The notes beneath the pieces are model-generated. The model had not been told where the DNA came from. It did no database searches and saw only the letters and a list, made by a program, of their open reading frames with translations. The translations under genes and the position numbers were made by a program. Positions 28,586-39,574 of a DNA stretch of 64,000 bases are shown here, in pieces. Within the stretch, counting starts at the first letter, position 1. Each line of letters opens with the position of its first letter. Origin of the DNA: Venturia oleaginea (lineage: Eukaryota; Ascomycota; Dothideomycetes; Venturiales; Venturiaceae); assembly GCA_013176395.1 (NCBI GenBank), contig JABMLP010000013.1, positions 1,178,001 through 1,242,000 on the forward strand. Reading direction: 5' to 3'.

Positions 28586-30579
28586 TCACGCACCCCTCCT
28601 CGAACTCCCCGTCCCAGCCTCTCCCTTCGCCCTGGCACCAGCATCCTCATGACCCACCTTCTTCAACTCCCTATACCTAGCATCCCACATCTGCTCCCGA
28701 ATCCACTCCTCAATCTCGTCCTCGCCCTTCGGAATATCCTTCTCCTGACTCAGACCCTCCTTCTCCGCGGCTCTGATCACAGCTTTGGCAATTTGAACAC
28801 TAATCTCCCTAACATCAGTAACATCAGGTAGCAACCCTGCTTTCGGATCTTTGAGTGCAGGTGCCTGCGCTGCTAGTGCCTTTGTTGCCGCCACGAGGAG
28901 GGAGGGCGGCAATAACTTTGTCCGGCATAGAACAGCGCCGAGTCCGATGCCCGGGAATGTGGTGGAGTTGTTGCATTCTGCTATTTCGTATTCCTCGCCG
29001 TTAAATTCGACGGGTGGGAAGGGACCTCCTGTCGCACAGAGCACTTTTCCATCAGTCCACTTGAACAAATCTTCAGGTTTTGCTTCGTGTAGACGTGTTG
29101 GGTTGGACAGTGGGAAAATGGTAGGTCGATCGACATGGGAGGCCATTTCTTTGACGATTTCTTCTGTGAAAGCGCCTGGCTGGGTTGAGGTTCCGATGAG
29201 AATGTGTGGTTTTACTTGTTTGACTACGCTGAGGAGGTCATTGTGGTCTTTGCCTTCCCATTCTTTATCTTTCCTTGCGTAGGGGAGCTGTGCTGCCGTC
29301 AATTCGTCTTTCTTGCTCTTGAGCAAAAGGCCAGACTTGTCGACACACCAAATTTGTTTCTCGGCTTCTTCTGTTGATTTGGAGGTCTCGACTGAGATGG
29401 CATCTTTGATTTGGTCGGCGATGCCTGTTCCTGCTGTTCCAGATCCGAACATTACAATACGGATGTCTGACATTTTGGTACCGCTCACATGGAGAGCAGA
29501 CATAATGCCTGCGAGAGTAACACATCCGGTGCCTTGGACGTCGTCGTTGAAGCAGGCCATGTTTGGTGTGTACTTATCGAGAATTCGGCGAGAGTTTTTA
29601 AGACCGAAGTCCTCAAAGTGGATGTACGCTTTGGGGTATCTCTTCCGAGCTGCTTGCACGAAGGCGTCCACGAATTTATCGTATTCTTCTCCTCGGACCC
29701 TAGGCTTCCGCAGACCGAGATAACGATGGTCCCTCAAAAAGTCTTCGTTGTTGGTGCCACAGTCCAAAACAACGGGCAGCGTCCTAGCAGGGTTGATACC
29801 AGCACAAAGAGTGTAGATGACGAGTTTGGCTACAGAGATTAGAATCGCCCCAACTCCTTGATCACCAATTCCCAGAATCTGTTCCAAATCAGAACAAGAG
29901 CTGTATTTCAGGGATGAAATCGACTCACCTGTTCACCATCACTGACCACGATGACATCGATATCGTCAGGTTCGCCCCAGATACCCATGCTATCTTCGAC
30001 CCGGTCGATATCATCAATGTTCAAAAAACATCCTTCAGATCGCCGGAACAGCTTGGAATAGGCGGCAATAGCCTCTCCCTCAGTTGGCGTGTAAATAATG
30101 GGGAACATTTCTTTCAGATGGTCCATGATAAGTTTGTAATACAAGACCTCATTTTGCTCCTTCAAACTCGTCATGAAGGAGTTTTTGAGAATATCGCTGG
30201 GCCGACTGGTATACTGCTCATAAGCTCTCTCGACCTGCTCTTCCAAGGTCTGAAGATTGGATGGAAGTAAGCCATGGAGTTTGAATTCTTTCCGTTCTGC
30301 TGGCGTGAAGCCAGTGCCCTTGTTCATGTACGGATTGCAGAGAAGAGCTTGTCCCTGATGGTATCAACATCACCAAACATGTTGAGTACAGGAGGGGTGA
30401 TTTACAGTGAGAGCACATTCCTGCGGACCCGAAGTCGACAAGGGCAAATGGCCAAAGTGTGGGTTCTTCTTATCTTTAGGATGCTCTGCCATGACGGCGG
30501 TAGCGGTTCGAAAAAGACGCGTGGAAGAATCAATAGAGAATTTCAATGAATAGGCAGATGGTCTTGTTATGAAAGACAT
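28586..30579 (-). CDS. NAD(P)-dependent malic enzyme, probably mitochondrial
   Basis: It oxidatively decarboxylates malate to pyruvate. Exons 30406-30579, 29929-30354 and 28586-29878 (introns 51 and 50 nt, all phase 0) give 630 residues. The first exon has a basic, Ser/Thr-rich start (MSFITRPSAYSLKFSIDSS) likely to be a mitochondrial targeting peptide. Malic enzyme signatures: PIIYTPTEGE, VVSDGEQILGIGDQG, the metal and substrate site LDCGTNNE and CFNDDVQGTG, and the nucleotide-binding FGSGTAGTGIA. A Lys/Arg/Gly-rich tail (AGARAKGEAGTGSSRR) follows. Cofactor preference cannot be told by eye. The gene reads in the same direction as the trans-sulfuration gene located 200 bp upstream. Confidence 0.94.
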
Positions 30580-30779
30580 TGGCCAAGCTTTCTTGTTTAC
30601 GGACTCGCCATCACCTGTCGAGATACTTCACGCTTGCAAATACAAACTCGAACCAATATTGGGCAAAAGTGGACATGCTAATGCTGCCGAGGACGCCGGT
30701 TCTCGCGGTGGCGCCATTAGGACATGTTCGTAAGCGATGGGCATGTTGTGGTTGGCTAAGATGGGAGAACATCAAATAT

Positions 30780-32045
30780 TCACGAGGGATCATGCCTCAT
30801 TGCTTCATCTGACAAAGATAAAGCCTTGAATCCTTCCAAGAAATCCGCCTTCAAATCTTCCCAATGCTCAACTCCAATACTGACCCTCAATACTCGGACA
30901 TCCACACCACCATCACTCATCTTCCTCCATTCAATCAGACTTTCCACGCCTCCGAGACTCGTTGCATGGTGAAATAGCTTCAGCTTCCCAGGCAGCGCTC
31001 TTGCCAGCGCCATCGACTTCATCCAAATCACAAATACCGGACCAAATCCACCCGGCATTTGCTTCTTGATCCACTCCATATCATCCCTCTGCAAACTCGC
31101 ATGCTGAATCTTTAAAATTGTCTTTTGCATAACAGCCGCATCATCCCCTTCCCCTCTCAACGAAGCATCAATCCACTTGACAAGACTCGCAGTACTCTTA
31201 CTCTGCCTTCCAACTCGAAGCTCTAACGTCCTCAAACTCCTCACACCAAGCCAACTCTCCATATTTCCCATCACACTTCCCAAGTACATTCTCTCATTCC
31301 ATAGCCCCCTAACCCACTCCTTGTTCTCCTTCTTGACAACCAGAACACCACAAAGCATATCACTATGCCCCCCGAAATACTTAGTCCCCGAATGCATAAC
31401 CACATCGGCCCCTTGCACAAACGGATCCTGCAACCCAGGTGGTCCAAACGTAGAATCAACTGTCAGATACGCCCCTCTCTTCCGCGCCTTCTCCCTGAAG
31501 ATTTCAAGATTTATAGCTTCGCCGGTGGGATTCAGAGGAGTTTCAACATGCACAACATCGCCCTCTCCTAGACCAGCAGCATCCCATTCCTTCTCATCCC
31601 ACAGATTGACCGTTTTCAATCCGTACAGCTTTTCCAGTATAGCGATGACACCGTGACATCCGTGATATCCATCACTGATAGCAATAACCTTCGGCCGCAA
31701 AAACACAAGCATAGCATGGAACGCACTTAGACCAGACGAATAGGTCAATGCTTGTCCGTTCGTCAAAGAGCTCAGTATCAGTTCCAAACGCGAGATATTG
31801 GGGGCGGAGAGGCGGGAGTAGACGGGTAGGGCGGTGAGAGGATCTAGCTGTATACGTCGATCAGTAGGCGTACAAGGAGAAGAGAGCGAATGTACCTCTT
31901 CATCGGAAATGGGGACTAATCTCGAATTGTCGTACCTGTAGGTGGTGGAAACATGTAAAGCAGGCGCAACATCTGTGTTTGAATTCATCACATCGTCGGC
32001 ATGAACGGCCAGAGTATCTGGCGCATATTCTCTACTGTCGGCCAT
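30780..32045 (-). CDS. Cys/Met metabolism PLP-dependent enzyme (cystathionine gamma-synthase/lyase family)
   Basis: Family members make or break C-S bonds in trans-sulfuration using pyridoxal phosphate. The frame starts MADSREYAPDTLAVHAD. A 48-nt GTACAT...ACAG segment at 31848-31895 is in frame but has intron signals and interrupts the conserved DEE-LDPLTALPVYSRLSAPN, so I take the exons as 31896-32045 and 30780-31847, about 405 residues. Motifs: TYSSGLSAFHA in the cofactor pocket, VVHVETPLNPTGE, the Schiff-base Lys in VVMHSGTKYFGGHSD, and the C-terminal VRVLRVSIGVEHWEDL typical of the family. Which reaction it performs cannot be decided; fungal genomes hold several paralogues. Confidence 0.88.
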   Translation of the reverse strand: MADSREYAPDTLAVHADDVMNSNTDVAPALHVSTTYRYDNSRLVPISDEEVHSLSSPCTPTDRRIQLDPLTALPVYSRLSAPNISRLELILSSLTNGQALTYSSGLSAFHAMLVFLRPKVIAISDGYHGCHGVIAILEKLYGLKTVNLWDEKEWDAAGLGEGDVVHVETPLNPTGEAINLEIFREKARKRGAYLTVDSTFGPPGLQDPFVQGADVVMHSGTKYFGGHSDMLCGVLVVKKENKEWVRGLWNERMYLGSVMGNMESWLGVRSLRTLELRVGRQSKSTASLVKWIDASLRGEGDDAAVMQKTILKIQHASLQRDDMEWIKKQMPGGFGPVFVIWMKSMALARALPGKLKLFHHATSLGGVESLIEWRKMSDGGVDVRVLRVSIGVEHWEDLKADFLEGFKALSLSDEAMRHDPS

Positions 32046-32278
32046 TATGTAGAGCTCCGGCGTAGTTGAGTGGGGATTATTGGTCTTTGCTTGAAAACGC
32101 CCGTGAGTGCTCGAGCTATGGAAAGTTGTGCGGGTGACTCGGCGTGGAGAGGAGGATAGGTATGGTATGGGTTCCAGGATGTGGCAATCGGTTAGAAATA
32201 TAATTGAATGAATTGTTGGTGATAGAGCGGGGAGCTTGCGATAGCGTTAACGTAGTCTATAGGCCTATGCGCCATATA

Positions 32279-33620
32279 CAGTACTAGGGCAAAAGTTTCC
32301 GTACAATTAAGCGAAAACGCGAAATCTACACCTCTCATTTTTTAACACATTATCTTTGCACTACCATTATGCCACCTCAACGAAAGCCATTGACTCCTAT
32401 AAACCCGCAGAGGCTTCCTAATCATCGTCTTACTCCATATCAACGCGGCAAAATTGATGCGCAGCGTGAAGCCGGGCTCAGTTTAGGCGCAATTGCGGCG
32501 CTACAAAAACTACCGCGTTCCACCATCCAATACAGCCTTGAAAAGGCCCCATTACGCCAGAACGGCGAATCCCTACCTTCCAGCGGCCGGCCACGCTCGT
32601 ATACAGACCGAGATGAACGATCTCTGTTACGCATTATACGTACGCAGCCTAAGTTAACGTACGAGGAGGTCAAAAGACAGGCTTGCATCGATTTTTCGAA
32701 GGATACCATCAGGAGGATATTGAAAGAGTACGGAATCGCAAATTGGAGGTCTGCAAGGCGCCCTTTCCTCACACAGGTACATGCTGACGCCAGGAAGCTC
32801 TGAGCAGAGCAGCACATCTCGTGGAAAGCTGAAGATTGGGCGAAGATTATATGGTCTGACGAGTGCTCAGTTGACCGAGGGACCGGCAAGGCAAGAACAT
32901 GGTGTTTTCGCACACCAGGACAAAAATGGGAGACCTCAATGATTGATACCTATAAGAAGGGTAAAGGAGTGTCTATCATGATTTGGGCATGCTTCTCTGG
33001 CCAAGCAGGGCGCTCTGAATTGTACATTCTTAAGCGTGACCTAGAGAGCAAGCGTCAAGGCTACTCTACGAACTCGTATATCAAGTTACTCGACGAAATG
33101 CTACCTACAGTATACGAACCGGGCCTTAAATTTATGCAGGATAACGCGCCTATCCACAAAGCCAAAAAGACTATAGTCTGGTTTAAGGAAAACCTCATTC
33201 CACTACAAGATGCGCCGCCCTACAGTCCTGATATGAACCCGATTGAAAACCTCTGGCGGAGGCTCAAGGAATTGGTCTACAAAGTGGAACCTATGATTGA
33301 ATACGTTACTGGCGGTGTAGACAATATACGAGAGGTTCTAGGAGAAGCACTTTTTAAGGCCTGGCGGCTTATTGAACAACATTATTTTGATGCTGTACTT
33401 GAGTCAATGCCAAGGAGGGTTGAGGCATTACTGGCGGCAGATGGTTGGCACACAAAATACTAAATAGCTCACTGAATGGCTCATTTTGTAGCCCTGGTAT
33501 TACTGTACATTATACGAGAATATGAGCGAAAATGATCACGTTGAAAGCGCGATAATGTAATTACAAGAATCACCATTTTTGAGCGATCTCGGCTGTACGG
33601 AAACTTGTGCGACCCTACTG
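32279..33620 (+). mobile_element. Tc1/mariner-type DNA transposon nested in pogo element 5
   Basis: The left end CAGTACTAGGGCAAAAGTTTCC and right end, inverse of CAGTAGGGTCGCACAAGTTTCC, share a terminal repeat with small indels. The element is flanked by TA (32277-32278 and 33621-33622). At 1342 bp it is full length for Tc1. Its single transposase frame has one stop codon. Confidence 0.88.
32369..33463 (+). pseudogene. Tc1-like transposase with one in-frame stop
   Basis: The protein (364 codons if the stop is ignored) starts MPPQRKPLTPINPQRL. Paired-type helix-turn-helix DNA-binding regions (GKIDAQREAGLSLGAIA, then EEVKRQACIDFSKDTIRRIL) precede a DDE nuclease with WSDECSVDRG, KFMQDNAPIHKAK and PPYSPDMNPIENLWRRLKE giving the D, D and E. 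TGA at 32801-32803 lies between the two parts (ADARKL, then AEQHISWKAEDW); a C to T change from CGA would account for it. The frame is otherwise intact, so decay is slight. Confidence 0.9.
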
Positions 33621-33673
33621 TACCTGTGCGCCAACCCTACCAAACGCGACGCGTTCCTCCATTACCACACGAG

Positions 33674-34592
33674 ATGGTACCGCCACAACGACAAGAGGCC
33701 TTACACCGAGAAGGTAGGCTTGAACTAGCTGTTCAAGCCTATAAAAACGGCGATTTTCAAAGCTATAGAGCTACCGCGCAAGCCTATGACGTCCCACGAG
33801 ATACCCTGCAACGCCGTATTGCTGGTACTCAACCACGACTTGGTTCTACCGCGAAAAACCGCCTCCTTACACCCACCGAAGAAGAGTACCTTGTACAGCG
33901 TATACTTTCAATGGATGAACGCGGTATTCCACCTACTGTTGCCGCCGTACGGACTATGGCAAGCCTTTTAGCCAGTCAACATGGCCAACTCGTCTCTGCA
34001 GGCCAATGCTGGGTACGCAACTTTATTAACCGCCACGACGTACTAAAATCGAAGTACAACCGCAAGTACGACTACCAGCGAGCAAAATGCGAAGACCTAG
34101 ACCTAATTCGAGCCTGGTTTGAACGCGTACGACGTACACAAGCTGAGCATGGCATCCTCGATGACGATATCTACAATTTTGACGAGACTGGTTTTCAGAT
34201 GGGGGTAATTTCAACTGCAAAGGTTGTTACAGGAGCAGATAAGGCTGGGAGACCGAGGACAACGCAGCCAGGCAACCGTGAGTGGGTTACGGTTATTGAC
34301 GCTATTTGTGCGAAAGGGTTTCCAATCCCTCCGCTCGTTATTTTCGAGGCAGTAATGCACCAGGCAGCCTGGTATTCAGACGGGATCCTACCACCAGATT
34401 GGGCAATTGGCGTGAGCGAGAACGGCTGGACAACCAACGAGATAGGTCTCTGGTGGCTAGCAGAATACGCCTACTGAGGGGGTTGAAAATGTACCTGCTC
34501 AGGTACGGCAACGAGCACCACCAAAGTGCAGCGTATGCCAGTCGCTTGAGCATAATGCTAGGACCTGCCCAGAGCGTCAAAGAACCAATTAA
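33674..34592 (+). pseudogene. pogo/Fot1 transposase (element 5), catalytic core deleted
   Basis: The frame starts MVPPQRQEALHREGRLELAV and covers the helix-turn-helix, the CENP-B-like domain and the first catalytic Asp (YNFDETGFQMG), then VSENGWTTNEIGLWWL. It stops at 34477 right after a deletion joint. A second frame (34491-34592) retains only the last part with a zinc knuckle CSVCQSLEHNARTC. The second and third catalytic Asp are missing. Confidence 0.85.
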
Positions 34593-34708
34593 AATGTATA
34601 TTACTGTTATAGATGGCGGTGTTGTTGAAATATATACGTTTTTTATAAGAATACTCGGTGGGGTTGGCGTACAGGCATATATGGCGCATAGGCCTATAGA
34701 CTACGTTA

Positions 34709-35087
34709 AATGAAAACCGATTGGTCAGTACTATTGTCCCAGAAGTAATCTAGGCTTTTTCCCCAAGCCATACCTCCTACCGACGCCATCACCCCATGGA
34801 GTCTCGTATACAATTAGCAACGCATTATCTTTAGTACCTCATAAAATATAGGGATCCTAAATTAGCACAACATTCTCAATTTCAGCACGCTGACTTTGAC
34901 ATGAACTATCATCCTTCAGACGATACATAGGTGAAGTCAATGCAAAGAAAACACATCCGAGCGCCAGCGAACTATTTTATTTTTTGTTGACGTCTTTTTC
35001 CTATTCTACCTTTGAAGCCGTAGTCCTACTCATCCGACTCTCTCACTGCGAAACAGCTCAGAATGATCATATCACCCAATTCCCAAT
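34709..35087. other. Intergenic, nothing recognised
   Basis: AT-rich sequence between pogo element 5 and the 3' end of the P450 gene; no coding or RNA feature is supported. Confidence 0.4.
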
Positions 35088-36898
35088 CTAGAAGGCAACC
35101 TCAGGTACTCGCGACTTGTAAAGAAGTTCTGCTGTTGGATCGAGTGTAGTCTCGCCGAACATCGTGAACTTCTGTGGTCTCTTGCCATCCTTAAACTGCC
35201 AATCGTACTTCATGATCAGATGGCATATCATGACTTTAATCTCATTGCTCGCAAAGAAACGCCCGGGGCTGTTATAATGTTAGTCTCTAATGCTCAGGTT
35301 GTCTATATTTTCACCATCCCTAAACATCGATTGCATAAATCTGGGGTCAAAAGCGTAATCAACTTACCAAGAGTGCTTTCCATGGCCAAAGCCCAAATGT
35401 TCAGGACTCGTTGTGACAAATTGGAACTTGTTGATATTGTCAGGATGCTCGCGAAGTCTGAGAAAGCGTTTGCCGTCAAACTTTTGTGCGTCCGGCCAAT
35501 AGTCCGGATCAGTCATGTGGAGCGTCGGCGTCGCGATGCGAACACCTTTCGGGATAGTAGCTCCATCTGAGAGTTTAACTTCTTCATGCACGTTTCGCAA
35601 ATTCGCAACTAGAAAGATTGTAAGAGATTTGCTAGGCGGCGCGGTAGTACAGACAACCTACATATTCCCGCCACAGACATACGCTGGCTTTCTTTCATAA
35701 CACTGTCGAGTAATCGAAGTTTGAACAGACTTGTCTTCTGCCAACCTTGGTCCTCCTTCATGACGGCAACGATTTCTTGTCTTAAATCTGGAAGTAGTTC
35801 GGGGTTCTGGATAATATCGAGCAGCACGTGTGTTGTAGCCATCGTAGTTGTGTGTGTAGAGACAAAGCTTAAGGTCAATTGAGCTCCGGTCGCGTCGACT
35901 TCCTCCTTTAGAGTAGCAGCAGTGTCGTATATCCAATCGATTGCGTCGAGGCGTTTAGGGATGGTCTCGCCACGAGCAAAGGCTTCATTGCGGACCCGGC
36001 GGCGCTTTTCGATCTCGGGTTCAAGGATGGCTTTTGCGGCTCTGAGCGTGCTTAGTAGCTTGCGAGTTTGCGGGAGAATGTAATAAAACAGTGGGCGAAG
36101 GGACTTGGGTGTGGCTCGCATGGCCATTACTCCAGTCATAAGGTCGACAGTCCAGCTCTTCATAATTCTATTCCATTCAGGGTCGCGGCAGAGCGGCACG
36201 CCAAGGAAAATGCGAGACGAGACCTGAGCGGTAAGATCTAGAATACTGCTAACGATTGGCGTCGACCTCCATTCTTTTGAATGTGGCCAAATTCTTTCCA
36301 TAGCAATGTTGGTTTCCTCGTTAACGGGTGCCGTGATAGAAGCAAGACTGGTAGTCAACTTTCTGTTGAGCATCTCCCCTATGATGCTGGTATGTTATTA
36401 GTATACTAGCGGTGCATTTTTTGATAAGCTTACTTACGGGCTGGTCTCGCCAACCCCCATAGGACCGAAGGCTTCGTAGTTGCTGAAGAAGACAGCTTTC
36501 GACATGTTCTTCATATCCATGTGAGGGTTATTCCGAATTTCTTCCATGTATCGAATAGGCACGATAAGCTGTGGCCCCATATGGGTAAAGATCTGAAATA
36601 TCTTATCGTTGGTCTGCAATATGATGAGTTCTCTGAAGCGTAGTAGGCTGTAGGTTTCGCTTACTTGCTTCTTACCCTGCTCGAGAATGGCTACTGGATT
36701 CGCTGCGAATCTTTGACGAGCTTTCTCATACGTCCACTCCCCAGGCTCTCGCCCAATAACTTCAAAGCCGGGGATCGCCTTATTTTCGCTTATCCATATG
36801 CGTACATAGTATACCAAGAAGACAATAAATGCGAAAGCGAAGGCATTGGGAGCGGTGAGCGAAGCCTTCAACAGGCTGGAGTTCTGAAAGTGTTCCAT
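35088..36898 (-). CDS. Cytochrome P450 monooxygenase
   Basis: A membrane-anchored heme oxygenase of secondary metabolism or detoxification. Exons 36665-36898, 36438-36613, 35662-36386, 35368-35608 and 35088-35268 give 518 residues with consistent phases. A hydrophobic N-terminal anchor (APNAFAFAFIVFLVYYV) is followed by WTYEKARQRF. The I helix reads FVSTHTTTMATTH in place of the usual AGxxTT. The K-helix ExxR is KESQR; I chose the GTAGGT donor at 35661 because the earlier GTATGT donor would remove this Arg. The heme loop FGHGKHSCPGRFF matches FxxGxxxCxG, with the Cys codon split by a 99-nt intron. It has no obvious biosynthetic cluster partners here and transposons lie just downstream. Substrate unknown. 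Confidence 0.92.
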
Positions 36899-38680
36899 GG
36901 TGGTAGAATTTGACTGAGGTAGAACTAGAGCATGAATGGTTGGCGGGAGTCCTTATTTATTTGCGTATTTACAGTGTTTCGGCGCTCGATGTGATCCGTT
37001 CCGGAAAAGCCATCGAGCCCGAGAAGACTTAACTGAACGAAAAGGAACTAACGGATCCGTCGTTTCCAATGCTATTGTTGGCCGGCACGGAAGGAAGGTT
37101 TGCCAGCGTTGATCAATACTCTTAGTACTACTATAGTATATCTTCCGACTTTCGACAGCAAGAGCCCTTGGACCCTTGGACCCTTGGACGATTATCGAGT
37201 GAGCGAGGACTGAGACAGGTTCGAACAAAATCGAATCTGAAAATATTATATTAGCAGCACTGACCGCCCCACTAACGGCTGTCTCCTTCGAACAGACGAG
37301 GTAATCTAAAGTAATCGATCGTATCGCGTTTCATATGCTCGCTTCCTGAGTGCAGGAAGACAGCCCTCAGTGGGGTAAGGCTTGGCTGCGATCTTTTCAA
37401 ACTGGATTTTGTTCTGACCTGTCCCTGTCCTCGATCTCAGAAACATAACACTCACCGGGCGCACTTCGACGATTATTTGGACGGGACCGCTGTGAACCGT
37501 AGATTCTGCTCAAAGCTGTAATTATTGCAAGGATTCACAAGATAAATGAAGCCCCCAATGGCTCCTCAAGGCCAGGTAGGGAGGTCGATGGCTGAGCGCT
37601 ACAATCCTGACATGATCTAGTACTTTACAGACGCTAGCTCTAAGTGTTCATATAATAGTGTATTCTGCAAAACTTAGAGACGGGGTCTTGATGTGGCTGT
37701 ATACGTGATGGAGAACTACAGATCGGCGTTACGATATTCACTCGAAGAAAGGGAGTACCCTCAAATCTTGTCGATCAGCTTACCAGCTGAAAAGTTGAAA
37801 CAAGACTGGCGCGTGCGCTGGAACGGAGGTAGCTTAGCCGTAGAAAAGAGCTTGCTACAGGGTAAAGCCTTCCGCCAGACGGGTTTCGAAGATGAAGTCT
37901 TCTAAGCTTCTGACAGCCTAGAAAGCATTAGAAGACCTATCCGTGTTCCGTACCTGTCAGTGGGTTCAGGTTATGCTCGTTTCAATGTTTCGTAAAAGCG
38001 ATACCGTATAAACTGGTCAATAAATGTTATCTTTCAGAAAGGGGGGGTGGGGGGGACGTTGTTCCAACCTCCACGTGATGATCTTTTCTACTCTCCTAAG
38101 ATGAAATATAATCTGGTATTACAAAAATCCCAACACAGGACGGTTGGGGCTCTTTAATCCTCGACTTCTCAATTACACTGGTAGTCGCTTAGACACGGGG
38201 AAAAGAGGGGTGAAATTTGCCTGGATGCTTGGGGCAATGAATTTTCTACTCCCTTACGGTAACGTAGATTCCGTGGTTCCAAGAGACGATTTTACCCTTT
38301 CCCCGGTGTATGTACTGGTGATAATTAACAACAAAAGGCCACATCGGACACGCTCTTTGTTTGTTGAACGTTGTGGGGCAATTACCCCCATGTGAGTTTT
38401 GAATGCAAAATCCACAATCCCATCATTTGTCTTGCTGCTCATGAAACGTAAAGAGGAATCCCAGTTATTGCGGCATTCGTTGCGGCGTACTGTTGAGAAA
38501 GATATTCTAGGGTCGACAAACTGGAGAGGTGGTTGCTAGACAAAGCTTACTCGACTGACAAGGCTGTCGTCGAGGAATGGAATCCCTCTAAAAGCAATGC
38601 CGTACGTATATAACCAGTTTAAGGTCCTCTTCAACCATATCTGCCCACGTTTGTTCCGCCAACAAAAATTGGCTCCACAT
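36899..38680. other. 1.8 kb intergenic region with short tandem repeats
   Basis: No convincing gene. An 8-bp unit CCCTTGGA is repeated three times at 37165-37188. A G-rich stretch (G7-T-G7, about 38041-38055) could form a G-quadruplex. Short open frames at 37693-37905 and 38144-38395 show no family features. Confidence 0.5.
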
Positions 38681-39574
38681 TTAAGCCTCTCCACAGCCCG
38701 AAATAATGGGCTCGTTTGCTGTCTTCGAGTACTTTGTAGATCCAGTGCCTGAGCCAACCGTCTCGATTGCTCGGACGGTCCTGTAGGACTCGACATCGCC
38801 ATCAGGCACTTGTCCAAACACAACGTGCTTTCCGTCTAGCCACGAAGTAACAATGGTTGTGATGAAGAATTGGGATCCGTTACTATTAGGTTATGGTTAG
38901 CACAATGATCTATGGATGGCCGAACATGACTTACGTGTTTGGACCAGCATTGGCCATGGAAAGTAGGAATGGCTTGGTGTGCTTTAGCTTAAAGTTCTCA
39001 TCTGGGAACTTATCACCGTAGATGGATCGTCCACCAGTGCCCTATTGGAATGCCATTAGTATGCCAAATGCGCTGCCGACAGCGAATACCATTCAGACTC
39101 ACGTTTCCTCGTGTGAAATCACCACCCTGGAGCATGAAGTCTGGGATGACACGGTGAAACTTGCTTCCAATGTATCCCTTGCCTTTCTCTGTGGCCGTGC
39201 AGAGCTCCTTGAAGTTCTTTGCGGTCTTGGGGACAGTCTCGTCAAAGAGTTCAAAGTTAATGCGGCCGGTTTGCTCTATTGATTCATGATCAGCTTCTCT
39301 GGCCTGGCTCTGCCAATCTTGCAATTGGCCTGTCCCAAGTACATGTTTACCATCTCAAGAAAGTGTCCCATCACTTACCAACATCGCCCTGGTGCACCTG
39401 GGTAATTGTGCCCTTGCTGTCGACCTCAACCTTTGGGCCTTTCCAGGTCACATCAAAGTAGACCTTTTGAACCATTGTGGCAGGCGAGGCGTGGAACTGT
39501 CTTGATATATTTGCGAGGTGGGGCACAGAGAAGAAAGTGTTTGGAGGGGCAAGGCGGGGTCGTAGAGCGAACAT
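38681..39574 (-). CDS. Cyclophilin (peptidyl-prolyl isomerase), mitochondrial/cytosolic type, with one-base frame problem
   Basis: Cyclophilins isomerise X-Pro bonds and bind cyclosporin A. Exons 39379-39574, 39103-39275, 38936-39041 and 38681-38883. Motifs: [19 protein letters not shown] with the catalytic Arg, [31 protein letters not shown] and [13 protein letters not shown]. The first 33 residues ([12 protein letters not shown] to QFHASPAT) look like a mitochondrial presequence, and a second Met (39475) could start a cytosolic form, as known for Neurospora cyclophilin. At the exon 3/4 junction the sequence reads GGT CCA ACA C before the donor, where the conserved GPNTNGSQ needs one more base. 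All other junctions are in phase. Either the gene is newly broken or a base is missing in the assembly. Confidence 0.85.

Larger units (their letters stand above)
32250..34706 (+). mobile_element. pogo/Fot1-type DNA transposon 5, deleted copy carrying a nested Tc1-like element
   Basis: Ends ACGTAGTCTATAGGCCTATG (32250) and its inverse (to 34706) share at least 28 bp and are flanked by TA (32248-32249 and 34707-34708). The sequence differs from elements 2-4 and represents another subfamily. A complete Tc1-like element occupies 32279-33620, only 29 bp inside the left end. Without it the remaining element is about 1.1 kb, because most of the transposase catalytic and C-terminal region is deleted. 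Confidence 0.9.

Noticed and set aside
8516..32803. Strong RIP mutation of all repeats
   Set aside because: Of the three stop-creating changes examined (8516, about 27722, 32801) only the first is in a CpA context. The LTRs are nearly identical. RIP may act weakly but is not shown.
37693..37905. 70-codon plus-strand ORF
   Set aside because: Short, begins in an AT-rich spacer and lacks any known feature.
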